From Streptomyces caeruleatus (GTDB lineage: Bacteria; Actinomycetota; Actinomycetes; Streptomycetales; Streptomycetaceae): a stretch of DNA of 64,000 bases. The position numbers and the translations under genes are program-made. Below are positions 37,400 to 47,249 of the stretch, piece by piece. The notes beneath the pieces were generated by a model that was not told the origin of the DNA, searched no databases, and saw only the letters and a program-made list of their open reading frames with translations. The stretch spans positions 4,537-68,536 of the forward strand of contig NZ_KQ948926.1 of assembly GCF_001514235.1 (NCBI RefSeq), read 5' to 3'. The number at the start of each line of letters is the position of its first letter. Positions within the stretch are counted from its first letter, which is position 1.

Positions 37400-37964
37400 C
37401 GGCCGCGAGGGTGCTGGTGAGCGGGGTCAGGGCGTCGTAGTGGATGCACAGGACGGTCATCGTGGAGCCGACGATCGCCGGGACCGCGTACAGGTCGCGG
37501 TCCCAACGCAGCAGTGACGGCACCTCGTTGGCGAGGACGTCCCGCAGCACACCGCCGCCGACGGCCGTCGCGAGGCCGAGGGTGGCGGACGCGGTGAGGT
37601 TGAGGCCGTAGTCGTACGCCTTCGCCGTCCCGGCGACGCAGAACAGGCCGAGGCCCGCCGCGTCGAAGACGTTCACGCCGGTCTGGATGCGCTCCACGTG
37701 CGGGTGGAGGAAGATCACCAGCAGCGAGGCGAGCAGCGGGGTCAGGAAGTACCCCAGGTCCGTGAAGGCCGCCGGCGGTACGGCGCCGATGACCACGTCC
37801 CGGAACAGTCCGCCGCCCAGAGCGGTGACCTCGGCGAGCACGGCGATGCCGAAGACGTCGAAGTTCTTGCGGACGGCCAGCAGGGCGCCGGAGATGGCGA
37901 AGACGAAGATGCCGATCAGGTCGAGCGTGTGCTGGACGGACGGGCTGAACAATTGCTGGAGCAC
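37308..37964 (-). CDS. TRIC-type (UPF0126) membrane channel protein
   Basis: A 218-residue protein of seven helices. Two symmetrical copies of the family motif are present: ALGGGLFRDVVIG (~48) and AVGGGVLRDVLA (~132), with the conserved GGGxxRD in each three-helix repeat. Prokaryotic members form trimeric cation channels, and glycine transport has been suggested for others. GTG 37964 (VLQQLFSPSVQHTLDLIG) is the chosen start. The 3' end overlaps the esterase gene on the other strand. Confidence 0.87.
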   Translation of the reverse strand: MLQQLFSPSVQHTLDLIGIFVFAISGALLAVRKNFDVFGIAVLAEVTALGGGLFRDVVIGAVPPAAFTDLGYFLTPLLASLLVIFLHPHVERIQTGVNVFDAAGLGLFCVAGTAKAYDYGLNLTASATLGLATAVGGGVLRDVLANEVPSLLRWDRDLYAVPAIVGSTMTVLCIHYDALTPLTSTLAAVTAFVLRLLAMRYHWRAPRAWNRRSTVREE

Positions 37965-37982
37965 TCGTACATTCTTACGTAG

Positions 37983-38019
37983 CCAAAGGCCCCCACCTTG
38001 CAAAGGAAGGCGGGGGCCT
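37983..38019 (-). terminator. Terminator of the oligopeptide transporter operon
   Basis: AGGCCCCC (37987-37994) pairs with GGGGGCCT (38012-38019), with inner pairing CCTT/AAGG. On the minus strand the stem is followed by TTTGG. It is 8 bp past the stop of the last ABC gene. Confidence 0.8.
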
Positions 38020-38027
38020 GAAGCCGG

Positions 38028-39242
38028 TTACTGGCTTTCGTCCGTGGACGACTTGGCGGGTGTCTCCTCGGGCGCTTTCGCGGCCTTCCCGGCAGCCGCC
38101 GGCTTCCCCGGCTTCCCCGGCTTCCCCGACACCTCGTCCGGCACCAGCTCCGCGGCCTCCTTGGCCACGGACAGCAGCACCGTGTCCTGCGGCTGCTGGT
38201 CCGCGAAGTCCTCCGGGTGGTGGCAGGCCACCCGCTGCCCCGGACGCAGCTCCGCCAGCGGCGGCTCCGTCGTCCGGCAGACCTCGGTCGCCTTCCAGCA
38301 CCGCGTGTGGAAGCGGCAGCCGCTCGGCGGCGCTATCGGCGAGGGCACGTCGCCGCGGAGCAGGATGCGCTCGCTCTTCTGCGTGCGCCGCTTGGGGTCC
38401 GGGATCGGCACCGCCGACATCAGGGCCTTGGTGTACGGGTGCATCGGCGACGCGTACAGCGAGTCCCGGTCGGCCAGCTCCACGATCTTGCCGAGGTACA
38501 TCACCGCGATCCGGTCCGAGACATGGCGTACGACGGACAGGTCGTGCGCGATGATCACGTACGTCAGCCCGAGCTCGTCCTGGAGGTCGTCCATCAGGTT
38601 GACGACCTGGGCCTGGATCGACACGTCGAGCGCGGAGACCGGCTCGTCGGCCACGACCATCCGGGGCTTGAGGGCCAGCGCGCGGGCGATGCCGATGCGC
38701 TGACGCTGACCGCCGGAGAACTCGTGCGGGTAGCGGTTGAAGTGCTCGGGGCTCAGGCCCACCAGTTCGAGGAGGCGCTGCACCTCCTTCTTGACGCCGC
38801 CCTCGGGCTCGACGCCCTGGAGCCGGAACGGCGCCGAGACGATGCTGCCGATGGTGTGCCGGGGGTTCAGCGAGCCGTACGGGTCCTGGAAGATCATCTG
38901 CACGTCGCGGCGCAGCGGGCGCATGCCGCCCACGCCCAGGTGCGTGATGTCCGTACCGTCGAACTCGATCCTGCCGCCGCTCGGCTCCAGCAGCCGGGTG
39001 ATCAGCCGGCCCATGGTCGACTTGCCGCAGCCGGACTCGCCCACGACGCCGAGGGTCTCGCCCCGGCGCACCTCGAAGTCGATGCCGTCCACGGCCTTGA
39101 CCGCCCCGACCTGCCGCTGGAGCAGGCCCTTCTTGATGGGGAAGTGCTTGACCAGGCCCTCGACCTTGAGCAGCGGTTTCTCGTCGTCGGCCGGCGCGGC
39201 TTTCACGGCCGCCGCCGCGGCCCCGGTCTCAGTCTCGCTCAC
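38028..39242 (-). CDS. Oligopeptide ABC transporter ATP-binding protein (OppF/DppF-like)
   Basis: A 404-residue ATPase. Walker [10 protein letters not shown] (~60), signature [14 protein letters not shown] (~160), Walker [12 protein letters not shown], and the peptide-transporter C-terminal motif with Cys ([11 protein letters not shown], Fe-S-type region near 300). The last ~80 residues are a low-complexity tail ([17 protein letters not shown]) unusual for the family. GTG 39242 overlaps the upstream ATPase stop by 4 nt (GTGA). It works with the D-type ATPase to power peptide uptake. Confidence 0.93.
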   Translation of the reverse strand: MSETETGAAAAAVKAAPADDEKPLLKVEGLVKHFPIKKGLLQRQVGAVKAVDGIDFEVRRGETLGVVGESGCGKSTMGRLITRLLEPSGGRIEFDGTDITHLGVGGMRPLRRDVQMIFQDPYGSLNPRHTIGSIVSAPFRLQGVEPEGGVKKEVQRLLELVGLSPEHFNRYPHEFSGGQRQRIGIARALALKPRMVVADEPVSALDVSIQAQVVNLMDDLQDELGLTYVIIAHDLSVVRHVSDRIAVMYLGKIVELADRDSLYASPMHPYTKALMSAVPIPDPKRRTQKSERILLRGDVPSPIAPPSGCRFHTRCWKATEVCRTTEPPLAELRPGQRVACHHPEDFADQQPQDTVLLSVAKEAAELVPDEVSGKPGKPGKPAAAGKAAKAPEETPAKSSTDESQ

Positions 39243-40333
39243 AGCTTCGGCGCAATCTCTTCGGTCCAGATCCGGGTGCGGTCCTCCTGCGACAGGTGGC
39301 AGGCGGTGAAGTGCCCGCCGCCGACCTCGTGCAGCTCGGGGCGCTCGGTGCGGGTGATCCCGCCCTTGGGGACGTCCGCGTAGGGGCAACGCGGGTTGAA
39401 GGCGCAGCCCGTGGGGACGTTGATGAGGCTCGGCGGCTGCCCCTTGACCGGGATGAGCCGGTCGGTCTGCGCACGGTCGATGCGCGGCATCGAGCCGAGC
39501 AGGCCCCAGGTGTAGGGGTGCGACGGCTCGTAGAAGATCTTGTCGACCGGGCCGCGCTCCACACAGCGTCCGCCGTACATCACGAGGATGTCGTCGGCGA
39601 TCTCGGCGACCACGCCGAGGTCGTGCGTGATGATGACGACCGCGGAGCCGAACTCCTTCTGCAGATCCCGGATCAGGTCGAGGATCTGCGCCTGCACGGT
39701 CACGTCGAGCGCGGTGGTCGGCTCGTCCGCGATCAGCAGTTCGGGGTTGTTCACCAGCGCCATGGCGATCATCGCGCGCTGGCGCATACCGCCGGAGAAC
39801 TCGTGCGGGTACATGTCCACGCGCTTGTTCGGCTCCGGTATGCCGACGCGGTCGAGGAGTTCGACGGCGCGACGGCGGGCGGTCTTCTTGTCGACCTTGT
39901 TGTGGACCCGGTACGCCTCCACGATCTGGTTGCCGACCGTGTAGTACGGGTGCATGGCGGACAGCGGGTCCTGGAAGATCATCGCCATCTGCCGGCCGCG
40001 CATCCGGCGGACCTCGTCGGGGCTCGCCGAGACGAGCTCCTTGCCGTCGAGCCAGATCTCGCCGGACATCTGCACGTTCTTGCCGCGACTGCCCAGGCGG
40101 TGCAGGCCCATGACGGCCAGCGAGGTCACGGACTTGCCGGAGCCGGACTCGCCCACGATGCCGAGGGTCCTGCCCTTCTCCAGCTGGAAGGAGAGACCGT
40201 CCACGGACTTGACCAGGCCGTCGTCGGTCGGGAAGTGCACCTTGAGGTCGCGCACTTCGAGGAACGCCCTGGGCGGCTCTCCGGCACGTACGGGCTCGCC
40301 CACGGCGGCCCCGGTCTTGGACAGGTCGGTCAC
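39239..40333 (-). CDS. Oligopeptide ABC transporter ATP-binding protein (OppD/DppD-like)
   Basis: A 364-residue ATPase with Walker [12 protein letters not shown] (~62), signature [14 protein letters not shown] (~175), Walker [13 protein letters not shown] and the OppD/F C-terminal domain ([13 protein letters not shown]). GTG 40333 overlaps the permease gene stop by 4 nt, so translation is coupled through permease, D and F. Confidence 0.94.
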   Translation of the reverse strand: MTDLSKTGAAVGEPVRAGEPPRAFLEVRDLKVHFPTDDGLVKSVDGLSFQLEKGRTLGIVGESGSGKSVTSLAVMGLHRLGSRGKNVQMSGEIWLDGKELVSASPDEVRRMRGRQMAMIFQDPLSAMHPYYTVGNQIVEAYRVHNKVDKKTARRRAVELLDRVGIPEPNKRVDMYPHEFSGGMRQRAMIAMALVNNPELLIADEPTTALDVTVQAQILDLIRDLQKEFGSAVVIITHDLGVVAEIADDILVMYGGRCVERGPVDKIFYEPSHPYTWGLLGSMPRIDRAQTDRLIPVKGQPPSLINVPTGCAFNPRCPYADVPKGGITRTERPELHEVGGGHFTACHLSQEDRTRIWTEEIAPKL

Positions 40334-41337
40334 GAGAGCCTCACCCGCGGGTCGATCGTGGCGTACAACAGGTCCACCACCAGGTTCATGAAGACGACGA
40401 AGAACGCCGCGAGCAGGGTCACCCCGAGGATCGGCGGCAGGTCGTTGGCGGTGATCGCCTGGACCGCGTACTCGCCGATGCCGTGCAGGGAGAACACCGT
40501 CTCGGTGATGACGGCACCACCGAGCAGCAGGCCGATGTCCATGCCGAAGACCGTCACCAGCGGGGTCAACGCGGCCCGCAGACCGTGCCGGACGACGACC
40601 TTCCGCTCCCGCAGACCCTTGGCCCGGGCGGTGCGGATGAAGTCCTCGCTCATGGTCTCCAGCATGCCCGAGCGGGTCAGCCGGGCGTAGATGGCCGAGT
40701 AGAGCAGGGCCAGCGAACACCACGGCAGGAACAGGGTGTTGGCCCACTGGGAGGGGTTCTCGGTGAAGGGGACGTAGGTTCTGCCGAAGATCTCCAGCTT
40801 GTAGCTGAACAACAGCAGGGCCAGCTGCCCGGTGAAGAACATGGGCAGGGAGACGCCCGCCAGGGCCACGCCCATGGCGGACCGGTCGAAGAACGACCCC
40901 GGCTTGAGAGCGGAGACGACACCGGCCGCGATACCGCCGATCAGCCACAGCACGGCGGCGCCGACGGCCAGCGAGAGGGTGACCGGCAGCCGTTCGGTCA
41001 GCTGGGGCCAGACCTCGATGTGGTCCTTGAAGGAGTAGCCGAAGCAGGGTGCGTCACAGCGCACCGTGGTGGGGCCGAGGTCGTAGGTGGCGCCGGAGAC
41101 GATCCCCTTGACGAAGTCCCAGTACTGGACGTACACCGGCTGGTCGAGGCCGAGGTTCGCCTTGACCGCCGCGATGTCCTCGGGGGTGGGGTTCTTGCCG
41201 ATGTACTGCTGGGCCAGCTGGTCGGCGGTCTGCCCGGCGAGCTTCGGCAGGATGAAGAAGATGCCGAAGGTGACCGCGGTGACGACGAGCAGCAGGACCA
41301 GTGCCGCGATCGTCCGGCGGATGATGTACGAGATCAC
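40330..41337 (-). CDS. Oligopeptide ABC transporter permease (OppB/DppB-like)
   Basis: A 335-residue permease with six helices. The N-terminal helix is [27 protein letters not shown] long extracellular loop with two Cys ([11 protein letters not shown]) separates TM1 and TM2. The EAA-type ATPase contact loop is [27 protein letters not shown] near 240. GTG 41337 start, 70 bp after the binding-protein gene. Confidence 0.94.
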   Translation of the reverse strand: MISYIIRRTIAALVLLLVVTAVTFGIFFILPKLAGQTADQLAQQYIGKNPTPEDIAAVKANLGLDQPVYVQYWDFVKGIVSGATYDLGPTTVRCDAPCFGYSFKDHIEVWPQLTERLPVTLSLAVGAAVLWLIGGIAAGVVSALKPGSFFDRSAMGVALAGVSLPMFFTGQLALLLFSYKLEIFGRTYVPFTENPSQWANTLFLPWCSLALLYSAIYARLTRSGMLETMSEDFIRTARAKGLRERKVVVRHGLRAALTPLVTVFGMDIGLLLGGAVITETVFSLHGIGEYAVQAITANDLPPILGVTLLAAFFVVFMNLVVDLLYATIDPRVRLS

Positions 41338-41407
41338 GAGGACCGGCGCCGGCGCCCGCGGCTGACTTCAGTCCGCGGGCGCCAATGCCTTCACCTGCCT
41401 TCCGGGG

Positions 41408-43159
41408 CTACTTCTCGGCGGTGCCGACGTTGAGGTAGTCGTACTGACCGCTGAAGGCGGACGTCGACACCAGGTTGGTGGCGTGCGGCGTGCGGTACAG
41501 CAGGACCTTGAAGTAGGTCAGCGGCACGATCGCGGCCTGCTCCATGATCTTCTGGTCGACCTGGGTGTACGCCTTGGTGCGGGCGGCCTCGTCGGTGTTG
41601 CCGATCGCGTCGTCCAGCAGCTTGTTGATCTCGGGGTTGTCCAGCTGGGACAGGTTGGAGTTGCCGGACTGGCTGATGGCCTTGCCGTGCGCGATCTGCT
41701 GCAGGAAGCCGTAGCCGGTGGGCCAGTCGGCGCCCCACTGCATCATCATCAGGCCGATGTTGTTCTTCTTGTCGAAGTTGGGCACGCCCGCGTAGTCGGA
41801 GAAGTACTTGCCGGACGGGTACTGCTTGATGTCCGCGTCGATGCCGACCTTCTTCAGCGCGCCGACGATCGCGGTGGCCGCGTCGACCTCGCCCTGGCGG
41901 TCGGTGCGGGCCGAGATGGAGGTCTTGAAGCCGCCCTCCTTGCCGCAGGCCTTCAGGTGCTCCTTGGCCTTGGCGACGTCACCCTTGCTGCCCGGGGTGG
42001 CGTACTGGTCGGCCTTCTCGTAGCCCGAGACGTCGGTCGGCAGGACCGTGGTGGCGATGTCACCGCGGATCGGGCCGCCCATCGCGGTCTGCACGGCGGT
42101 CTTGTCGATCGCGTACTCGACGGCCTTGCGGCACTCGACGTTGTTGAACGGCGCCAGCTTGGTGTTGATCGCCGCGTAGATGAGGCGACCGCCCAACGCG
42201 TTGTCCGTGTTGGCCATCTCCTCCTTCTTGCCCAGGACCTGCGCCTGCGTCTGCGCGTCGACACCCGTTCCCTGGATGTCGATCATCGTGTCCCCGGACA
42301 TCACGTCCTTGTCGATCGTGGCCTTGTTGACCTTGAGGTTCACCACGATCTTGTCCGGGTACTGCTTGCGCAGCGGGTCCGTCTTGGCGTCCCACTCGGG
42401 GTTGCGGACCAGGACGATCTGCTTGCCCTCGTCGTACTTCTGGAACTTGTACGAGCCGGAGGAGACGACCTTCTTGGTGTAGTCGACACCCGTGTCCTTG
42501 GCCCGCGGCACGGGGGCCGTCTGCGGGGCGCTGACGAGGTAGTCGAACTCGGCGAAGGCCTTGTTCAGGTGGAAGACGATCGTGTTGTCGTCCGGGGTCT
42601 CGATGGACGAGATGCCCTTTTCGCTCTTGTCCTTGTACGGGCCCTTGTAGTCGTCCGGGTTGTCCAGCAGGTTCTGGAAGTAGTTGGGGCCGAGGGAGAG
42701 CACGTCACGCGCGAAGTTCGAGCGCTCCACCGCGTACTTGACGTCCTTGGAGGTGACCGCGGTCCCGTCCTCGTACTTGACGCCCTGACGGATCTTGTAC
42801 GTCCAGGTCTTGCCGCCGTCGCTGGGCGTGCCCGCGCTTTCCGCGAGGTCCGGGACGAGCTCGTTGCCCGCCTCGCCCGGGGCGGGCTTGAAGGTCATCA
42901 GGGGACGCGCGTAGAGGCGGCTGAAGTTGTAGCCGTAGGCGTAGTACATGTTGCCCGGGTCCAGCGACTCGGGAGCGTCGGAGCTCGCGTAGGTGACCGT
43001 TCCGCCCTTGTGGGTGGAGGCGTTCACCACTCCCTTGGTCGCGGCGTTCGCGCCGGCGCCCTTGGGCGTGTCGGCGCCGTCGTCGGCCTTGCTGCAGCCC
43101 GCGAGAAGCAGGCCGGCGCTACTGGCGACCGCAATCGCGGCCATTGCTGACCTTCGCAT
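41408..43159 (-). CDS. Oligopeptide-binding lipoprotein (SBP family 5)
   Basis: A 583-residue solute-binding protein. The signal peptide MRRSAMAAIAVASSAGLLLAGC ends in the lipobox LLAGC, anchoring it outside the membrane. The mature part has the SBP_bac_5 pattern: ESLDPGNMYYAYGYNFSRLYARPLM, LVPDLAESAGTPSDGGKTWTYKIRQGVKYEDG, and SSGSYKFQKYDEGKQIVLVRNPEWD. It captures peptides for the B/C permeases. ATG 43159 is chosen over an upstream GTG frame. In S. coelicolor the equivalent cluster is distinct from bldK. Confidence 0.93.
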   Translation of the reverse strand: MRRSAMAAIAVASSAGLLLAGCSKADDGADTPKGAGANAATKGVVNASTHKGGTVTYASSDAPESLDPGNMYYAYGYNFSRLYARPLMTFKPAPGEAGNELVPDLAESAGTPSDGGKTWTYKIRQGVKYEDGTAVTSKDVKYAVERSNFARDVLSLGPNYFQNLLDNPDDYKGPYKDKSEKGISSIETPDDNTIVFHLNKAFAEFDYLVSAPQTAPVPRAKDTGVDYTKKVVSSGSYKFQKYDEGKQIVLVRNPEWDAKTDPLRKQYPDKIVVNLKVNKATIDKDVMSGDTMIDIQGTGVDAQTQAQVLGKKEEMANTDNALGGRLIYAAINTKLAPFNNVECRKAVEYAIDKTAVQTAMGGPIRGDIATTVLPTDVSGYEKADQYATPGSKGDVAKAKEHLKACGKEGGFKTSISARTDRQGEVDAATAIVGALKKVGIDADIKQYPSGKYFSDYAGVPNFDKKNNIGLMMMQWGADWPTGYGFLQQIAHGKAISQSGNSNLSQLDNPEINKLLDDAIGNTDEAARTKAYTQVDQKIMEQAAIVPLTYFKVLLYRTPHATNLVSTSAFSGQYDYLNVGTAEK

Positions 43160-43235
43160 GATGGTCGGATTCCCCTTCGTAGGTGGACACTTGGGTGGGA
43201 CGTCGGGCCGCATTCGGGTGTCGCGACCGCGGACG

Positions 43236-44234
43236 TCAGCGGCTGCGGGGGTCGAGTGCGTCCCTCAGGCCGTCACCGAGGAGGTTGAAGGCCAGCACCG
43301 TGATGAAGATCGCCAGGCCGGGGACGATCATGTACTGCGGGTCGACCTGGAAGAAGTCGACGGCCTCGTTGAGCATTCCGCCCCAGGAGGCCTGGGGCGG
43401 CTGGATACCCACCCCGAGGAAGCTCAGCGAGGCTTCGAAGAGGATGTTCGTCGGGATGAGCAGCGTCGAGTAGACGATGATCGGCGCGACGAGGTTGGGC
43501 AGCAGTTCCTTGAAGAGGATGTACGGGCCGCCGGCCCCCATCCCCCGGGAGGCGTCGACGAACTCCCGCTCGCGCAGGGCCAGGGTCTGGCCGCGCACGA
43601 TGCGTCCCATGTAGGGCCAGTTGAAGAAGCCGATGACGAAGATCAGAACGGAGATGTGCAGGGGCAGCCCTTCGAGGCCGAAGGCACCGCCCTGGAGCGT
43701 CGCCGAGATGGCGATGGCGAAGAGGAGCAGCGGGAACGCGAGGAACGTGTCCATCAGGCGGCTGACGACGGTGTCGACCCGGCCGCCGTAGTAGCCGGCG
43801 ACCAGGCCCATCACGGTGCCGATGACGACGGACAGCAGCGTCGCGCCGAAGGCGACGACCAGGGAGACCCAGGAGCCCTCCAGGATGCGCGCGAGGATGT
43901 CCCGTCCGAACTTCGGCTCGACGCCCAGCGGGTGGTCCCAGCTCATCCCGCCGAAGTCACCCTTGGGCAACGAGGTGTTGGGGTCGATCAGGTCCTGGTG
44001 GAAGGCGTTGGGGTCGAGCCCCAACAGCGCCTGGAGCGGACGGGACAGGGCCGCCACGAGGATGAGCAGCACGACAACGATGCCGCCGACGACGGCTATT
44101 TTGTCCCGCTTGAAGCGTGTCCAGGCGATCTGCCCGAGTGACCGGCCCTCGATCCTGCGGGCCTCGACCCCCTTCAGCACGGCCTCCGGCTGGGCGTCGG
44201 CCTGCGATCCGGTGGTCTCGATCGGTGCCGTCAC
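43236..44234 (-). CDS. Oligopeptide ABC transporter permease (OppC/DppC-like)
   Basis: A 332-residue permease with an N-terminal extension, six helices, and the EAA loop EFVDASRGMGAGGPYILFKELLPNL near 230. The family loop FDHPLG-like segment (SWDHPLGVEPKFGRDILARILEG) marks it as the C-type. GTG 44234 start has GAGAGGGG upstream. It is the first gene of the transporter operon, which is unusual because binding protein or B permease normally leads. Confidence 0.93.
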   Translation of the reverse strand: MTAPIETTGSQADAQPEAVLKGVEARRIEGRSLGQIAWTRFKRDKIAVVGGIVVVLLILVAALSRPLQALLGLDPNAFHQDLIDPNTSLPKGDFGGMSWDHPLGVEPKFGRDILARILEGSWVSLVVAFGATLLSVVIGTVMGLVAGYYGGRVDTVVSRLMDTFLAFPLLLFAIAISATLQGGAFGLEGLPLHISVLIFVIGFFNWPYMGRIVRGQTLALREREFVDASRGMGAGGPYILFKELLPNLVAPIIVYSTLLIPTNILFEASLSFLGVGIQPPQASWGGMLNEAVDFFQVDPQYMIVPGLAIFITVLAFNLLGDGLRDALDPRSR

Positions 44235-44596
44235 GGTGAGTCTGACCCCTCTCGGCCGACGGTCGTCGGCCCCCCTGGCTGCCGCTGTAGCGGTTGCTCG
44301 AACTCGCACACAGGGCCTATCGACCCGTGTCTTGCCGGGAGTCTTCAACGCTTTGGCGATCTGTTGCCAGAGTTGGCAAGGAAAGTATGCGCAACCGTGA
44401 TGCTGTCTGCGGGGTTCCGTTATCCGAACAGCGGGTAACGGCGGTCGGACGCGGGCCAGTTGGGGCGTATGAGGGCGGACCGGGACCTTCCGATCGCATC
44501 TACGCGCGGAGATCCACCTGGGAAACGGAAGCCGCGGGCCCTTTGCGCCTACGACAGCCGGGTCGCCGACCGCTCGGTAGGTTAGCCCACGAATGA
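44235..44596 (-). promoter_or_regulatory. Opp operon upstream region with TTGCCA dyad
   Basis: This 362-bp gene-free region contains a perfect dyad TTGCCA-GAGT-TGGCAA (44364-44379). On the minus strand it lies next to a possible -10 TACTTT (44387-44382) with CAGACA 16 bp further upstream, so a bound protein would cover the start point. The dyad is about 130 bp before the OppC start. The rest of the region shows nothing I recognise. Promoter strength and the regulator are unknown. Confidence 0.5.
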
Positions 44597-45397
44597 TCAG
44601 TAACGGCCCTGTGGCGGTGGGTAGCCGTACCCGGCCGCCGGGGACTGCACCGGCGCGGTGGCGTGGGCCTCGCGGTCGTAGAACGGGCGGGCGGTCGCAC
44701 GCATCCACATCGCGACCGGGTCGTCCTCGTCCGACATCGCCACGGTCGAGACGGGCAGCCCGTCCGGGACCGCGCCGATCGACTGGAGCATCATCGAGCG
44801 CACCGAGTCCACGGCGGGCGGGCTGGTGTCGTACACGTCGAGCCCGATGGCGAGATACGGCGCGCCGAGCGCCGGCTGCACCCAGGCGCGGCGCAGCGCG
44901 CGGACGGCGGGCGTGCGGTGGGCGTTCTGCGCGAGCAGGGCGTAGAACTGCGGGATCTCGATGCCGGGCTCCGACAGGCGCAGGGGGCCCGCGGGCTGGC
45001 GCTCCAGGCCGGTGGCGATGCGGCGCAGGTCGAGCCACGGGATGCCGACGCCGCCGCCCGGGGCATGCGGGTTCAGCCAGAGGCCGAAGTGGTCCGGGTA
45101 GAGGGTGCGGGCCACGTCGATACCGTCGACGACCTCGTAGGAGCGGTTCCAGCCGCTGGCCGACAGCTCCTGGGCGGAGGTGACGCACGGGGCGTAGCCG
45201 TGGCCCTCGACCTCCATGTTTCCGTACTGGGCGTCCGGGGAGCCGGCCTGGCCGTGCCAGAGCAGCATCCAGACCTGGCCGGTGTTCGGGGTGGCGAGGG
45301 CGCGGAGGAGCGCCTCGTAGGCGTCGTAACGCCCCGGCGTCACCTGGCGCAGCATGTGCTCGACCTGGCCGGTCGCCGCGGTGCCGCTCGCGCTCAC
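44597..45397 (-). CDS. SseB-domain protein A
   Basis: A 266-residue protein with the layout of Streptomyces enhanced-serine-sensitivity SseB-like proteins. An N-terminal SseB domain has VEHMLRQVTPGRYDAYEALLRALATPNTGQVWMLLWHG; the C-terminal SseB_C part ends with VAMWMRATARPFYDRE, the same closing pattern as its neighbour. Overexpressed E. coli SseB raises serine sensitivity, but the mechanism is not known. GTG 45397 start. Interestingly the pair sits just before the serine/glycine gene cluster. Confidence 0.82.
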   Translation of the reverse strand: MSASGTAATGQVEHMLRQVTPGRYDAYEALLRALATPNTGQVWMLLWHGQAGSPDAQYGNMEVEGHGYAPCVTSAQELSASGWNRSYEVVDGIDVARTLYPDHFGLWLNPHAPGGGVGIPWLDLRRIATGLERQPAGPLRLSEPGIEIPQFYALLAQNAHRTPAVRALRRAWVQPALGAPYLAIGLDVYDTSPPAVDSVRSMMLQSIGAVPDGLPVSTVAMSDEDDPVAMWMRATARPFYDREAHATAPVQSPAAGYGYPPPQGRY

Positions 45398-45508
45398 CTT
45401 TTACCGCCCTTTCGGGAAACGTGGTTTGGAGCCCAGCTTAGGCGCTCCGCTGGGGGAGCCGCTGAGAGCTCGGGACTTGATGTCGGTCGTACGGTGCGGG
45501 TTGATTGT

Positions 45509-45568
45509 GGCTGGTCGCGCCCCGCGGCGGAGCCGCATATGTCACAGCCCCGCGCCCCCGAGGGGGCG
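45509..45568. repeat. Streptomyces intergenic repeat between the two SseB genes
   Basis: GGCTGGTCGCGCCCCGCGG, then CGGAGCCGCATATGTCACAG and CCCCGCGCCCCCGAGGGGGCG. This belongs to the class of dispersed intergenic repeats (compare GGGGCGCGGGGAACTGCGCG at 26934-26953). Confidence 0.6.
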
Positions 45569-45585
45569 CTGCCCGTCACCGGCGC

Positions 45586-46377
45586 CTAGAAATCCCGCTG
45601 ATAAAACGGGCGGACCCGCTGACGCATCCAGTCGATCACCGGGTCCTGGGCCACGTCCAGGAGGACCAGGTTGACCGGCCAGGGGGCGGGCGTGCGGCCC
45701 AGGGCCCGGGCGAGGGCGCTCATGGGAGCCGCGCGCAAGTCGCCGTCCCAGTGGGAGAGTTCGACGCCGACGAACATCACCGGGTGGGCCGTCTCGATCG
45801 CCGCCAGGCAGCGGCGGGCCGTGGTGACGACGCCGGTCTCGGCGAACTCGGCCGAGGCTGCCGCGAGGAAGTCGACCGGGTCGTCCTGCCAGTCGGGTTC
45901 GTAGAGCTTGACGCGGCCGCCGGAGGTGAGGCCGTCCAGCGGGGTGCGGCCCACCCGGCAGAGCTCGGCCACCGCGGCCGGGGGCAGCGGGACGCCGACC
46001 GTGCCGTCGGGGTTCACGGCGATGCCGACCTGCGGGGGCAGACCGCGGGCGAACTCGACGGCGGGGGCGACGGTGTACGACATGTGGGCCCCGACGACCT
46101 GGCGGAACTGTTCCTCGGAGCTGAACACCGGGACGTACGCCTGGCCCGCTATCTCCACGCTCGGCAGGTCCAGCGGGCCGCTGGCGGGTCCGCCGCCGTT
46201 GGGCAGCGGCACCCAGACGAAGCTGCGGCCCAGCACCTCGATGATCCGGCCGCCGGCCGAGGGGAGGCCGAGGGAGGCCGAGAGCACCTCCTCCAGTTCG
46301 TTGCCCGGCCAACCGCCGTGCGCGTGGAGGTGTGCCCCTGCCGGGAAGTCCGCGGGAAGATCCGCTGCGAAGTCCAT
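45586..46377 (-). CDS. SseB-domain protein B
   Basis: A 263-residue paralogue of the adjacent gene product. The N-terminal SseB domain has PGNELEEVLSASLGLPSAGGRIIEVLGRSFVWVPLP and AYVPVFSSEEQFRQVVG; the C-terminal part ends DVAQDPVIDWMRQRVRPFYQRDF, aligning with DEDDPVAMWMRATARPFYDRE of protein A. No signal peptide is present, so it is cytoplasmic. The two genes run in the same direction with 188 bp between, which includes an intergenic repeat. Confidence 0.82.
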   Translation of the reverse strand: MDFAADLPADFPAGAHLHAHGGWPGNELEEVLSASLGLPSAGGRIIEVLGRSFVWVPLPNGGGPASGPLDLPSVEIAGQAYVPVFSSEEQFRQVVGAHMSYTVAPAVEFARGLPPQVGIAVNPDGTVGVPLPPAAVAELCRVGRTPLDGLTSGGRVKLYEPDWQDDPVDFLAAASAEFAETGVVTTARRCLAAIETAHPVMFVGVELSHWDGDLRAAPMSALARALGRTPAPWPVNLVLLDVAQDPVIDWMRQRVRPFYQRDF

Positions 46378-46456
46378 CTGTCTGACCGCCTGCTGAGAAC
46401 CACGTCTGTGACTCAGAAGGCTATCCGGTGTCCGCCCCGCGCGACCCCGCGCCCGC

Positions 46457-47131
46457 TCAGCCCGTGAAGCCGATCCGGCACAGGGCGTCCGCCGCCTCCC
46501 GGTCGATCAGCACGGCGGAGCCGCAACCCTGGGGCAGGTTGCCCTTCTCCACCGAGGTGAGCAGGTGGGCGGCCGCTCGGCGGTGACGCAGGAAGGCGTA
46601 CCGCGAGACGCCGCGGCCGCGCTCGCGCTGGCCCTCCAGGGCCGCGTCCGGGGGGACGTCGAGCAGCAGCAGGTGCAGGCGGCCGCCGCGGCGACGGGCC
46701 TCGCGGGCCAGCCAGCCGCGCACCCAGGCCTGGGTGCCGCAGTCGTGCACGACGACGCCCTCGCCGGAGCGCACGGCGCGGCGCAGTCCGGTGTAGTGGG
46801 CGAGGCGGACCAGGGGGCGGTAGACGGCGTAGGGGAGGAAGCGGGGCATGCGGGCGTCCCAGCGGTCCCGGGTGTCCTGGGAGTCGATGCGGGTGCCCTG
46901 CACGGCCCGCTTCATCAGCGTGGACTTGCCGCTGCCGGGCAGGCCGGTGATCACGACGACGTCCTGGGGGCCGAAGAGCAGCGCGCGCGGGCTGCGTCCG
47001 GAGCGCTCGCGCAGATCACGGACCACGGGTGCGAGGCACGCGCCGCGGGCTTCGGCCGCCGGGGCCGCGGGCTGCTTGGGCAGCGCCATGCCCGAGGTCG
47101 TGGCGTACGCCGTAGTGCGGTTCACCGTCAT
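46457..47131 (-). CDS. P-loop ATP/GTP-binding protein (AAA/kinase-like)
   Basis: A 224-residue protein with Walker A ITGLPGSGKSTLMKRA (~62). A DSQDTRDRW segment follows, and the region VVVHDCGTQAWVRGWLAREARRR and LLLLDVPPDAALEGQRERGR resembles the zeta-toxin/nucleotide kinase class that phosphorylates small molecules or acts as a chaperone-like ATPase. GGAGGAGG precedes the ATG at 47131. The gene is divergent from the glycine riboswitch. Function unknown. Confidence 0.75.
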   Translation of the reverse strand: MTVNRTTAYATTSGMALPKQPAAPAAEARGACLAPVVRDLRERSGRSPRALLFGPQDVVVITGLPGSGKSTLMKRAVQGTRIDSQDTRDRWDARMPRFLPYAVYRPLVRLAHYTGLRRAVRSGEGVVVHDCGTQAWVRGWLAREARRRGGRLHLLLLDVPPDAALEGQRERGRGVSRYAFLRHRRAAAHLLTSVEKGNLPQGCGSAVLIDREAADALCRIGFTG

Positions 47132-47249
47132 CGTCCTCCTCCGGGGTCAGGATTCCCCATCCCCACTGAGCGTAAAGAGAAGGTAATGGATGATCTCTCA
47201 CATTTTCGTTCACTTCCTGCCACAAGCCGGTTACAGACACGGCCTGCCG

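Noticed and set aside
41408..44234. The transporter as the developmental BldK system
   Set aside because: BldK in S. coelicolor lies at SCO5112-5116; gene order and context here match a different oligopeptide transporter, near SCO5476-5480.
44364..44379. TTGCCA dyad as a terminator
   Set aside because: Only a 6-bp AT/GC-mixed stem, no T-tract, and placed at the upstream side of the transporter operon, so an operator fits better.
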